Positions 37,234 through 44,655 of a DNA stretch of 64,000 bases are shown one piece after another. The notes under the pieces were generated by a model. It was given only the letters and a program-made list of their open reading frames with translations. It did not search any database and was not told where the DNA came from. Position numbers and translations under genes: made by a program. The stretch is taken from the NCBI RefSeq assembly GCF_022234545.1, contig NZ_JAIEUI010000002.1:348327-412326 (forward strand). Direction: 5' to 3'. The DNA is from Paenibacillus piscarius. Its GTDB lineage: Bacteria; Bacillota; Bacilli; Paenibacillales; Paenibacillaceae. Positions within the stretch are counted from its first letter, which is position 1; the number at the start of each line of letters is the position of its first letter.

Positions 37234-38670
37234 CTATTCCGTCTCTTGGCCCCGGCCAAGCAGCCCGCTGAGCGCTTCCGTCACGTTCATCCCGGTCAGC
37301 GTCTGGGTGAGCTCAGGGACCTGGGCCATGATTTTCGCAATATCACCGGTAATTTTATTCACGCCTGAGGAAGCGCCGTCCTGAGAGATGACCGTGATTT
37401 TGTCTACCTTGGCCAGCGGGGCAGCGATTTTGTCGGCCAGCTCCGGCAGAATCTTCAGGAATTCCACGGTCAAGGCAGCTTGCGTGAACTGTTTGTACGC
37501 CTCGGCCTTCTTTTGCAGTGCTCCCGCTTCCGCCGCTCCGGCGAGCTGGACGATCTCCGCATTCGCTTTTCCTTTGGCCAGCTCTGCTTCCGCCGTTGCC
37601 AGCCCGCGCTTGGTCGTCGTGGCCGCTTCGGCTTCCGCCTCCAGAATCTGCCGCTGCTTGGCGGCTTCCGCTCTCATGATCGTCGCCTGATTCTCTGCCT
37701 GAGCAGGCTTGATTACCGTCGCTTCCAGCTCCTTCTGCTTCAGCTCCACCTCAATCTCGCGGACGGTCCGGTTGGCTTCGGCTTCCATCTGGGTGATTTT
37801 GACCTGCTCGGTGACCAGTGACTGCTTGATCTTGTTCTGCTGCAATTCGTACGCCAGATCCGCCTGCGCCTTCTTCACTTCTGTCTCCAGCTTGAAATCG
37901 GCCTGCTTAATATTCAGTTCCTTCTCGAACAGGGATTCCTTCGCCCGGGCCGCCGTACCCGCTTCAATCGTCGCCTGATGGGCATTGGCTTTGGCAATGG
38001 CGGATTCCTTCTCCGCCTCAGCCTGCTTGATCTGAATGTCACGCTCGGCCTCCGCCTTGGCAATGCTGGCATCGCGGCGGATGCGCTCAATCTCGGGCAC
38101 CCCCATATTATCGATGTACCCTTTGTCGTCGGTAATCTTCTTGATGGTGAAGCTGACGACCTCCAGCCCCATTTTGTCGAGGTCCTCCGAGCAGGTCTCC
38201 CGCATCTTGCTGTTGATCTCGTCCGGGGTCTTCAGAATGGACTCAACCGACAGCTGGCCGATCAGTCCGCGCAGATGGCCTTCCACCGAATGCAGGATAA
38301 TCGTCTCGCGGTCCTCCTCGGGCCGGTCAATGAACTGCTCGCTGGCGGTCAGGATCGCGGTTGGGTCGCTTTTGATCTTGATCTGGGCGACGGCCTCCAG
38401 GTTCAGCTTGATGCCCTGGCGGGAGAACATGGCCTGCGCCGGAATGACATCGAAGCTCATCAGCATCATCGAGATGGTCTTATTGTTCTGGAAGCCGGGG
38501 ATGACGAATGTCCCGCCGCCTTGCACCACTCTTTTGCCGCCGAGGCCGTATACGATCATTGCCTGGTTGGGCGGTACCTTCTTATACGCAGTCACGATGC
38601 TGGACAGGGCCAGCAGAATTACCACAACGATTGCTCCAGTTACGTAGAGAATTAACATTAGCTCCGACAC
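37234..38670 (-). CDS. floT: Flotillin-like membrane protein
   Basis: 478 residues. N-terminal membrane segment (LYVTGAIVVVILLALSSIV), a prohibitin/SPFH domain (about 30-200) and a long Ala/Glu/Lys-rich coiled coil (about 205-370, AKAEAERDIQIKQAEAEKE), then a C-terminal tail. Such proteins organise functional membrane microdomains. GTG at 38670 touches the AGGGAG ribosome site; ATG at 38658 is an alternative. It begins only 3 bp after the NfeD-like gene, the same pairing as YuaF-YuaG (FloT) of Bacillus subtilis, so the two are one operon. The symbol follows that homology. Confidence 0.9.
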   Translation of the reverse strand: MSELMLILYVTGAIVVVILLALSSIVTAYKKVPPNQAMIVYGLGGKRVVQGGGTFVIPGFQNNKTISMMLMSFDVIPAQAMFSRQGIKLNLEAVAQIKIKSDPTAILTASEQFIDRPEEDRETIILHSVEGHLRGLIGQLSVESILKTPDEINSKMRETCSEDLDKMGLEVVSFTIKKITDDKGYIDNMGVPEIERIRRDASIAKAEAERDIQIKQAEAEKESAIAKANAHQATIEAGTAARAKESLFEKELNIKQADFKLETEVKKAQADLAYELQQNKIKQSLVTEQVKITQMEAEANRTVREIEVELKQKELEATVIKPAQAENQATIMRAEAAKQRQILEAEAEAATTTKRGLATAEAELAKGKANAEIVQLAGAAEAGALQKKAEAYKQFTQAALTVEFLKILPELADKIAAPLAKVDKITVISQDGASSGVNKITGDIAKIMAQVPELTQTLTGMNVTEALSGLLGRGQETE

Positions 38671-38673
38671 TCC

Positions 38674-39213
38674 CTATTCTATTTGTCCCATTTCCCGTTC
38701 GAAAAGCGTTACCGCTGCGATCCCCTTCTCCACCCGCACAATAATCACCCGGTCGCCCCGCCTCAGCTCCTGTCCGGCTTCCGCCCGCACGCCGATGGAG
38801 CGCATGGTGCCGTGCAGCACATACTTCATCTCCCCGACGGCTCCGTCCGCTGCGGCGATGCTGATATAGCCGAGCTGGCCTGCCGGATCGTACTCCCATT
38901 CGCTCATGCTGCTGTCGTACCGGGTCATGATCCGGGCCAGCACCATGTAGAGCAGGATGCCCGGCAGCAGGGCAATCATGGTGCAGACCAGCACCACAGG
39001 CAGCGGCCGCATCCCGCTGAACCTTGTCAGTACGTACCCCGTGCCGCCCCAGACGGTAACCGACACCATCAGTGGAAGGATCGGCAGCACACCTGGCCCT
39101 CCAGCATCGCTCCCGCCCGCATGGATATGGCCCGCCAGGCCATGCCCATGAATACTGCCGCTGAGCAAGAGCACCAGCCCCGCCCAGAAGCAGACGATAA
39201 ATACAGTAGCGAT
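38674..39213 (-). CDS. NfeD-like membrane protein, partner of flotillin; non-standard start
   Basis: About 180 residues: an N-terminal helix (TVFIVCFWAGLVLLLSG), two further helices around LPLMVSVTVWGGTGYVLTRF and VVLVCTMIALLPGILLYMVLA, and a C-terminal OB-fold (ELRRGDRVIIVRVEKG). The first standard start codon (GTG 39172-39174) would cut off the first membrane helix and has no ribosome site. A strong AAAGGAGAGG ends at 39220, and the in-frame codons behind it are ATT (39217-39219) and ATC (39211-39213). I place the start at ATC by spacing. A sequencing error or a true rare start both remain possible. Confidence 0.75.
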   Translation of the reverse strand: MATVFIVCFWAGLVLLLSGSIHGHGLAGHIHAGGSDAGGPGVLPILPLMVSVTVWGGTGYVLTRFSGMRPLPVVLVCTMIALLPGILLYMVLARIMTRYDSSMSEWEYDPAGQLGYISIAAADGAVGEMKYVLHGTMRSIGVRAEAGQELRRGDRVIIVRVEKGIAAVTLFEREMGQIE

Positions 39214-39366
39214 GGTAATCCTCTCCTTTCAATATAGTGTGGTGATGCTGTAACTGACTAATTAGTGTTGTTAAATGATTTCACACTCCTCTCACCGTCA
39301 CTATTTCGCCAGGATTCCCACTTTGGGCTACTTAGTTAGTTGGGGGCGGGGACTCAAGGTGGTTCA

Positions 39367-39519
39367 GGTGCACTTGTGCTCCTCATTCGCTCGTTTAGCC
39401 AACTTTCACTAGATTCGGGTGCACTAGTGCTCTTCATTTGCTCGTTTAGCCAACTTTCCCGGAATTCAGGTGCATAAGTGCTCTTCATTTGCTCTCTCTC
39501 GTGCCTGCTCTTCGCCTCC
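39367..39519. repeat. 51-bp tandem repeat array, subtype 1 (3 units)
   Basis: GGTGCA followed by an AGTGCTC-type arm recurs at 39367, 39418 and 39469, exactly 51 bp apart, with TTAGCCAACTTTC in the linking part. The middle unit's core GCACTAGTGC is a perfect palindrome. Units are noncoding in my view. Confidence 0.75.
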
Positions 39520-39520
39520 C

Positions 39521-39716
39521 AGCCCACTTCCAGCGCAATCTAAGGGATTTATCCCTCTCATTTCCACCTCCAGCCCACTTCCAGCGCAATCAAAGGGATT
39601 TATCCCTTTCATTTCCACCTCTAGCCCACTTTCGGCGCAATCAAAGGGATTTATCCCTTTCATTTCCACTTCCAGCCCACTTTCCGCGCAATCAAAGGGA
39701 TTTATCCCTTTCCCTT
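39521..39716. repeat. 51-bp tandem repeat array, subtype 2 (4 units)
   Basis: AGCCCACTT recurs at 39521, 39572, 39623 and 39674, exactly 51 bp apart; each unit holds the palindromic core AAAGGGATTTATCCCTTT. The framework AGCC(A/C)ACTTTC...TTTCATTT is shared with subtype 1 while the palindrome is different. Because 51 is 17 codons, long open frames with 17-residue repeats exist on both strands (for example SPLPAQSKGFIPLISTS), but none has a ribosome site. Confidence 0.8.
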
Positions 39717-39721
39717 ACAGC

Positions 39722-39757
39722 AAAAAGACCACAGCAGCAACAGGGCTCTCCGTGGTC
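39722..39757 (-). terminator. Terminator downstream of c-di-AMP riboswitch
   Basis: On the minus strand GACCACGGAGAG...TGCTGTGGTC followed by TTTTTG, 31 nt after the riboswitch's conserved 3' end. Fits the transcription-termination mode of ydaO-type riboswitches. Confidence 0.8.
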
Positions 39758-39788
39758 GGTTAATCGATCATGGCGCTCATCCTCTCTC

Positions 39789-39958
39789 TTCGAGGCTTAC
39801 GGGGTTAGCTGACGGATTCGGGCAGCGAGATTGCCCTACCCTACTGGCGCTAGATAGCACACAGCAAGGATTCACCCCAGAGTGCAGCAGCATCGCTTAA
39901 GCCGCTTCACCCGTTGGTTCCCCCGTTCCCGTAACGGAATTCAGCCACCCGTGAGAAC
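39789..39958 (-). ncRNA. Cyclic-di-AMP riboswitch (ydaO/yuaA type)
   Basis: Read on the minus strand, the conserved blocks of this class appear in order: GGTGGCTGAATTCCG, GGAACGGGGGAACCAACGGG, TGAAGCGGCTTAAGCG, GGGGTGAATCC and CCGAATCCGTCAGCTAACCC, then CGTAAGCC. Members bind two c-di-AMP molecules and usually switch off cell-wall hydrolase or potassium-transport genes. Here the next gene on this strand is the NfeD/flotillin pair, over 500 nt downstream beyond a terminator and the repeat arrays. No cell-wall or potassium gene is nearby. Confidence 0.9.
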
Positions 39959-39986
39959 AGTGTTATTTCATTCGGTTGATGATTGA

Positions 39987-40015
39987 ATCTTACGCCCGCG
40001 GCCCTGTAAAGTAAA
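39987..40015 (-). promoter_or_regulatory. Promoter of the riboswitch transcript
   Basis: On the minus strand TTTACT (40015-40010), 17 bp, TAAGAT (39992-39987), about 30 bp before the riboswitch's first conserved block. Confidence 0.6.
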
Positions 40016-40160
40016 ACGCGGCTGTTGGCAAAAGAAGCCAAATCCGCCGTCCGCCCACGAATGAAGGCGCATACTTCGACTGCGCTCTTAGGCGGCCGAT
40101 GATTTACTCGTTCTTTCGCCTTTTTACAACTATATAAATTGAACTAATTATTTTTAGGTT
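40016..40160. other. Intergenic stretch without recognised feature
   Basis: I see no gene here. It contains some GC-rich inverted segments (GGCGGCC and related) and ends AT-rich. Confidence 0.4.
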
Positions 40161-40163
40161 TTA

Positions 40164-40332
40164 GGATTAGCCGTGACTCCAGAGAAGTTTTGGACTTCCG
40201 GCCGCTGCCCTTCTGCAGATTTCTTAATTTATCCCGTTATTAAGGGTTGAAATCCGCATACAAAGGCGGACGCTACCGCTCCTCCAGTTCCAAAATTCCC
40301 CTCCGCCACTTTTCCTTTAACTTAAATTTTTA
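40164..40332. repeat. Dispersed palindromic repeat, full copy
   Basis: GGATTAGCCGTGACTCC, then GAAGTTTTGGACTTCCGGCCGCTG..., CAGATTTCTT, GAAATCCGCATACAAAGGCGG, CGCTACCGCTCC, AGTTCCAAAATTCCCCTCCGCCAC. The arms (TTTTGGACT against AGTTCCAAAA; AGATTTC against GAAATCC) give a long imperfect hairpin. Related copies are at 57430 and 63165; partial ones at 3857 and 56012. Confidence 0.7.
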
Positions 40333-40399
40333 GCTCAATCTATATACACGTTTTTATCCATAAAATTTGAAATATTCACACTTCCGTCACTCACTGCTC

Positions 40400-40426
40400 A
40401 TTGTGCAATCTTGCTCTTTGGGCAAT
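40400..40426. promoter_or_regulatory. Inverted repeat, candidate TetR operator
   Basis: ATTGTGCAA, 9 bp, TTGGGCAAT (7 of 9 positions inverted), about 100 bp upstream of the TetR-type gene and just before a TATAAT. Confidence 0.5.
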
Positions 40427-40525
40427 AATATAATCTATAGCTCATCTATTAGCTCATACAATGCAACACATTCTATTCAGCGCCTCATTCAGCGCATTCT
40501 CATCAGAAAGGAGGAAACCTGAAGC

Positions 40526-41152
40526 TTGAATTCTAAACTGAACCTGCGGGACAAAAAAAAGGAGGCCACCGCCTACGCCTTGGCCGTAGCCACCTTCGAG
40601 CTTGCACTTGAACGCGGCATGGACGGCTTCATCGTTGACGATGTGGTCCAGAAGGCGGGGTATTCCCGGCGGACTTTTGCCAATTACTTCTCCTGCAAGG
40701 AAGAAGCGGTGGCCGCCTATTTCATTGGCAATATTGCTGCCAAAGAGAAAGAAGAGGCGAATAACACGCTGGCCGGTCAACCGCCGGATGCTACTCCGCT
40801 TGATGTCCTGTACAATCTGCTGAAGCTGCAATTCACCTCGGAGTTCCTGCATAAGCTGCGGCAGTTCGTCTCCCTGTCGAATCAGTATCCGTCCCTGGAG
40901 CCTTACATTCTCAATGTCTTCCGGCATTTGCAGATCACCGCCCAGGAGACGCTGGAGCAGTTCACCCGTGGACGGTATGCCGACGGATATATACACCTGC
41001 TGGTCGGTGCCGTCTACGGGGCCTTCGTGCCCATTCTGGACGGACGGCTGAATGTAATGCTGCCGGGTGAGCAGCAGAGCGAAGATTCCGGGGCTATGCC
41101 GTTTGACCAATATTTGAATTCGATGTTTGCATACTTACGCAACGGCTTCTAA
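40526..41152 (+). CDS. TetR-family repressor
   Basis: 208 residues from a TTG behind AAAGGAGG. N-terminal helix-turn-helix GFIVDDVVQKAGYSRRTFANYF; the remainder is an all-helical ligand-binding domain. It is followed 28 bp later by an MMPL-type exporter, so it most likely represses the exporter and itself and is released by a toxic or lipidic ligand. Typical TetR length. Confidence 0.9.
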   Translation: MNSKLNLRDKKKEATAYALAVATFELALERGMDGFIVDDVVQKAGYSRRTFANYFSCKEEAVAAYFIGNIAAKEKEEANNTLAGQPPDATPLDVLYNLLKLQFTSEFLHKLRQFVSLSNQYPSLEPYILNVFRHLQITAQETLEQFTRGRYADGYIHLLVGAVYGAFVPILDGRLNVMLPGEQQSEDSGAMPFDQYLNSMFAYLRNGF

Positions 41153-41180
41153 ATTCAGAGATACAGAGGAGAAACCATTC

Positions 41181-43490
41181 ATGTCTACTTTTTTATACCG
41201 TTTAGGCAAATCGGCTTATGCCAAGCCCTGGTTGTTCATTGCGGCCTGGATCATCATACTCGGTGTAATCGGCACCCTTATCGGAGTGAACGGCATTCAG
41301 TCCAGCTCCGAGATGAAAATTGAAGGCACCGAGTCGCAAAAGGTGCTGGATAAGCTGTCCAAAGAGCTGCCTGCTGCGGCCGGCGGTCAGGCAAGTGTAG
41401 CGTTCACCGCACCTGAAGACGAACGGCTGGATACGCCGGAGCGCACCGCGCTGCTGCTGAAAGCAATCAATGATGTATACAACATGGAGTATGTCATCAA
41501 CCCAGCTGAGCTGGCTGCCCAAGCGGCCGCCGCTGGTCAAAGCGCTGCCGCCGATCCTTCCGCTGCTGCCGCTGGTCAGTCGGCTGCGGTCCTGGCGGCC
41601 CCGTTCGGCCCGCTGATGGCGGACGGCATGCCGGTGCCCGGCGTAATGCTGTCAGCGGACGGCAATATCGCCCTGTTCCAGTTCCAGTTCACCGTGCAGC
41701 AGACGTCGCTGCCTTCCAATGTGCCGGATGACATCATCGACACGGTTACGAAGGTTGAACAGTCCGGCTTTGGAATTAAGGCGATTCCAAGCGATTCGCT
41801 CAAAAGCATACCGGCCATCGGCTCTACCGAAGCGATTGGTGTTGCCGTCGCCGCCATCGTATTGTTCCTGACACTGGGCTCGGTGGTAGCCGCCGGTCTG
41901 CCGCTGATTACCGCGCTGCTCGGCGTTGCCATCAGTGTCGGAGGCGCCTTCGCGCTGGGCAGTCTGATCCAGATGAACGACATCACCCCGATTCTCGCCG
42001 TAATGATCGGTCTGGCTGTAGGGATCGACTATTCGCTGTTCATTGTGAACCGGCAGCGCCGCCTGATTCTTGATGAGAAGCTCAGCGCCGGGGAAGCCGC
42101 CGGCCGGGCACTGGGAACAGCCGGGAGCGCGGTGTTCTTCGCCGGGCTGACCGTTATAATCGCCCTGTGCGGGATGCTCGTTATCGGCATCGGCTTCCTG
42201 TCCACGATGGCGCTTGTAGCAGCGGCCAGTGTACTAGTCAATGTTCTGCTGGCGTTAACCCTGCTGCCTGCACTGCTCGGTCTGGTCGGCGAGAAGATCG
42301 TGACCGCCAAAGCGCGGACCAAGCAGACGGCCGCCGCCAAGCAATCGCAGCGCAGCTTCTCGCACGCTTGGGCCAATGCCACAGTGAAATACCGCTGGGC
42401 CATCATCATTCTCGTCGTGCTGGTGCTAGGAACAGCTGCCATTCCGGTCAGCAAAATGGAGCTGGGCATCCCGTCCGGCGCCTCGGCGAACCTGGATACG
42501 CCGGCCCGCCAGAGTTATGATGTAATCTCCAAGGGCTTCGGCGAAGGCTTCAACGGGCCGCTGCTGCTGGTCGCTGAGCCGAAGAATCCGTCTGAGAAGA
42601 TTTCCATGCCGATTCTGGGCAAGCTTATTCAAGAACTGCAAATGCACGATAATGTGAGCCTGGTCTCTCCGCTAGGTGTCAATCCCACCGGCGATATTGC
42701 GATTATCAGCCTGATTCCGAAGACGGGTCCCACGGACACCGCAACCAGAGACCTTGTGCAGGAGCTGCGTGATCCTGCCTCCGCTCTATCGGACGGCAAC
42801 AATATTAATCTGGGCGTGACCGGCTTCACCGCCATCAATATCGATATGTCCTCCAAGCTGGCTGAAGCCTTCCCGGTATATGTCGGCATCATTGTTATTC
42901 TGTCGCTTATTATTCTGCTGCTGGTCTTCCGGTCGATTATCGTTCCGGTCAAAGCCACACTCGGCTTCGTACTAAGCATTCTGGCCACCTTCGGCGTGAC
43001 CACGGCTGTCTATCAGTGGGGCTGGCTGCATTCATTGTTCGGCTTCGATACCGGCGGACCGCTGCTGAGCTTCATGCCGATTCTGGTCACAGGGATTCTG
43101 TACGGGTTGGCCATGGACTACCAGGTCTTCCTGGTCAGCTCTATGCGTGAAGCTTATGTCCACGGCCGCCATGGCAAGGACAGCGTCATTCATGGTTATG
43201 ATCTGGCCAGCCGGGTTGTCCTGGCTGCAGGCATTATCATGGTGTCCGTCTTCGCCGGCTTCATCTTCGCCCCTGATGCGATGATCAAGCAGATCGGCTT
43301 CGCCCTGGCCTTCGGTATTCTGATCGATGCCTTCATCATCCGTATGACGCTTGTTCCGGCTGTCATGGCCGTCTTCGGCGACAAAGCCTGGTGGCTGCCG
43401 AAATGGCTGGACCGCCTGCTGCCAAACCTTGACGTGGAAGGCGACAAGCTGATTGCCAAGCTGAATACGGAGAGCGGACAGAAACACTAA
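41181..43490 (+). CDS. MMPL-family membrane transporter
   Basis: 769 residues, ATG behind GAGGAGAAACC. RND-superfamily layout: helix 1, an extracytoplasmic domain, five helices, a second extracytoplasmic domain and five more helices. The MMPL signatures are GLAVGIDYSLFIVNRQRR (Asp283-Tyr284) and GLAMDYQVFLVSSMREAY, the proton-relay Asp/Tyr pairs. An Ala/Gln/Ser-rich stretch around residues 115-135 (AAAGQSAAADPSAAAAGQSAA) is an internal duplication in the first extracytoplasmic domain. It probably exports lipids or hydrophobic drugs; substrate not identifiable. Controlled by the adjacent TetR. Confidence 0.92.
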   Translation: MSTFLYRLGKSAYAKPWLFIAAWIIILGVIGTLIGVNGIQSSSEMKIEGTESQKVLDKLSKELPAAAGGQASVAFTAPEDERLDTPERTALLLKAINDVYNMEYVINPAELAAQAAAAGQSAAADPSAAAAGQSAAVLAAPFGPLMADGMPVPGVMLSADGNIALFQFQFTVQQTSLPSNVPDDIIDTVTKVEQSGFGIKAIPSDSLKSIPAIGSTEAIGVAVAAIVLFLTLGSVVAAGLPLITALLGVAISVGGAFALGSLIQMNDITPILAVMIGLAVGIDYSLFIVNRQRRLILDEKLSAGEAAGRALGTAGSAVFFAGLTVIIALCGMLVIGIGFLSTMALVAAASVLVNVLLALTLLPALLGLVGEKIVTAKARTKQTAAAKQSQRSFSHAWANATVKYRWAIIILVVLVLGTAAIPVSKMELGIPSGASANLDTPARQSYDVISKGFGEGFNGPLLLVAEPKNPSEKISMPILGKLIQELQMHDNVSLVSPLGVNPTGDIAIISLIPKTGPTDTATRDLVQELRDPASALSDGNNINLGVTGFTAINIDMSSKLAEAFPVYVGIIVILSLIILLLVFRSIIVPVKATLGFVLSILATFGVTTAVYQWGWLHSLFGFDTGGPLLSFMPILVTGILYGLAMDYQVFLVSSMREAYVHGRHGKDSVIHGYDLASRVVLAAGIIMVSVFAGFIFAPDAMIKQIGFALAFGILIDAFIIRMTLVPAVMAVFGDKAWWLPKWLDRLLPNLDVEGDKLIAKLNTESGQKH

Positions 43491-43526
43491 CGGACGGCAG
43501 TTCCGCCGTACTCCTTACAACGAACA

Positions 43527-43560
43527 GAGCCTGCGGAATGATCCGCAGGCTCGTTTGTTG
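43527..43560 (+). terminator. Terminator after MMPL gene
   Basis: GAGCCTGCGGA and TCCGCAGGCTC around a four-base loop, then GTTTGTTG. Confidence 0.85.
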
Positions 43561-43605
43561 TATAATTATGCCCAGTTAAATTTACATCAACAAGGAGGAG
43601 CACCC

Positions 43606-44043
43606 ATGAACATCATTGAACTTGACCTTGCACAGAATCAGCAGGAAATCTCGCGCTTGCTGGAGGAACACAGCCGCCGCATGGACAGCAGCATTCCGCC
43701 CTATCAGCGCGAGGTGATCTCTCTCGCCGCCTACGAGAACGGCGTCTTCGTTGGCGGTATTACCGGGGATATCGTCTGGAATATCCTGAATGTGCATTTA
43801 CTGGCCGTTGACCCCGAATACAGAGGCCATGGACTCGGCAAGACCCTGCTGGAAGAGCTGGAAGCCAGAGCAGCAGGGCGCGGCTGTAAGGTAAGCGAGT
43901 TGACCACGATGAGCTGGCAGGCCCCGCATTTTTATCAGAAGCAGGGGTATGACATCTTCGGTGAAATCAAGGACTGCCCCCATGAAGGCCAGACGAAATA
44001 TTATCTCCAGAAACGCCTGAAGACCGGGTCCTCTCCTTCCTGA
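43606..44043 (+). CDS. GNAT-family acetyltransferase
   Basis: 145 residues, ATG behind AAGGAGGAG. The acetyl-CoA binding motif is VHLLAVDPEYRGHGLGKTLLEELE, followed by APHFYQKQGYDIFGEI, the usual C-terminal GNAT part. Substrate (small amine or protein N-terminus) cannot be told. Single gene. Confidence 0.88.
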   Translation: MNIIELDLAQNQQEISRLLEEHSRRMDSSIPPYQREVISLAAYENGVFVGGITGDIVWNILNVHLLAVDPEYRGHGLGKTLLEELEARAAGRGCKVSELTTMSWQAPHFYQKQGYDIFGEIKDCPHEGQTKYYLQKRLKTGSSPS

Positions 44044-44071
44044 GAAGGCCCGGCGCTTCGCGCGGCAAGAC

Positions 44072-44521
44072 TCACACTACGCTGAAAATAACATGCTTCC
44101 CGGCAGCCGCTGCCTTCCGGTAGAAGTCCAGCAGTCCTCTAAACTCACTTTTCACCTGCTGCCTCAGCGCCTCTTCAACGCCGCCCGTCTCCAGCTTGTC
44201 CAGGTCCACCTGCTGCATCGCCGCAATAATGTCTTCGAGCTCATCCTGCTCCGTGCAGGCGAAGAACCCGTCCTCCTCCTCGACCTCGAACACATGGACG
44301 CCAACGACCGCTTCGCTTAAGCGGTCTCCGTCTATAGGCTCACTAGCCGAGACCCCGGTTAGCCCAATATGCAGCTCCTCCCACAGCTTGTCGATATCGT
44401 AATGTTCACTTCCGCCTTCGATGAGCTTCTCCAGCGTATTCATCAGCTCTGAACCGTCCATTCCCATCATGCGCTCCAGTGTATCCTCATCCGCCAGCAC
44501 ATATTGGCCCCGCATTGCCAT
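44072..44521 (-). CDS. DUF1877 (YfbM-like) protein
   Basis: About 149 residues. The start is taken at the ATG eight bases after AAGGAGG (44521); nearby ATGs at 44527 and 44515 are possible. An acidic protein with RGQYVLADEDTL, DKLWEELHIGLTG, DGFFACTEQDELEDI and KLETGGVEEALRQQV, matching the DUF1877 family of small soluble proteins of unknown function. It is convergent with the GNAT gene and divergent from the oxidoreductase. Confidence 0.8.
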   Translation of the reverse strand: MAMRGQYVLADEDTLERMMGMDGSELMNTLEKLIEGGSEHYDIDKLWEELHIGLTGVSASEPIDGDRLSEAVVGVHVFEVEEEDGFFACTEQDELEDIIAAMQQVDLDKLETGGVEEALRQQVKSEFRGLLDFYRKAAAAGKHVIFSVV

Positions 44522-44655
44522 ATCCATCTCCTCCTTCTGTATAAGTGTACAATATAGCGTTATTTTTAGTATGTATTTGCGGGACAAATCCGCGCTGATT
44601 AACGTTATTATGTAGTCACGAAACGAAGGTGATTTCATAATGAGGAGGAGAAGCT

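Noticed and set aside
38582..39232. 216-residue reading frame overlapping the NfeD gene
   Set aside because: It is in another frame, Arg/Gly/Pro-rich without a recognisable domain, and overlaps a gene with clear membrane and OB-fold features.
39367..39716. CRISPR array
   Set aside because: Units are contiguous 51-bp repeats without unique spacers, and no cas genes are in the window.
39466..39763. Protein genes with 17-residue repeats in the 51-bp array
   Set aside because: Frames are open on both strands simply because 51 is a multiple of three; no ribosome sites, and the palindromes explain the conservation better.
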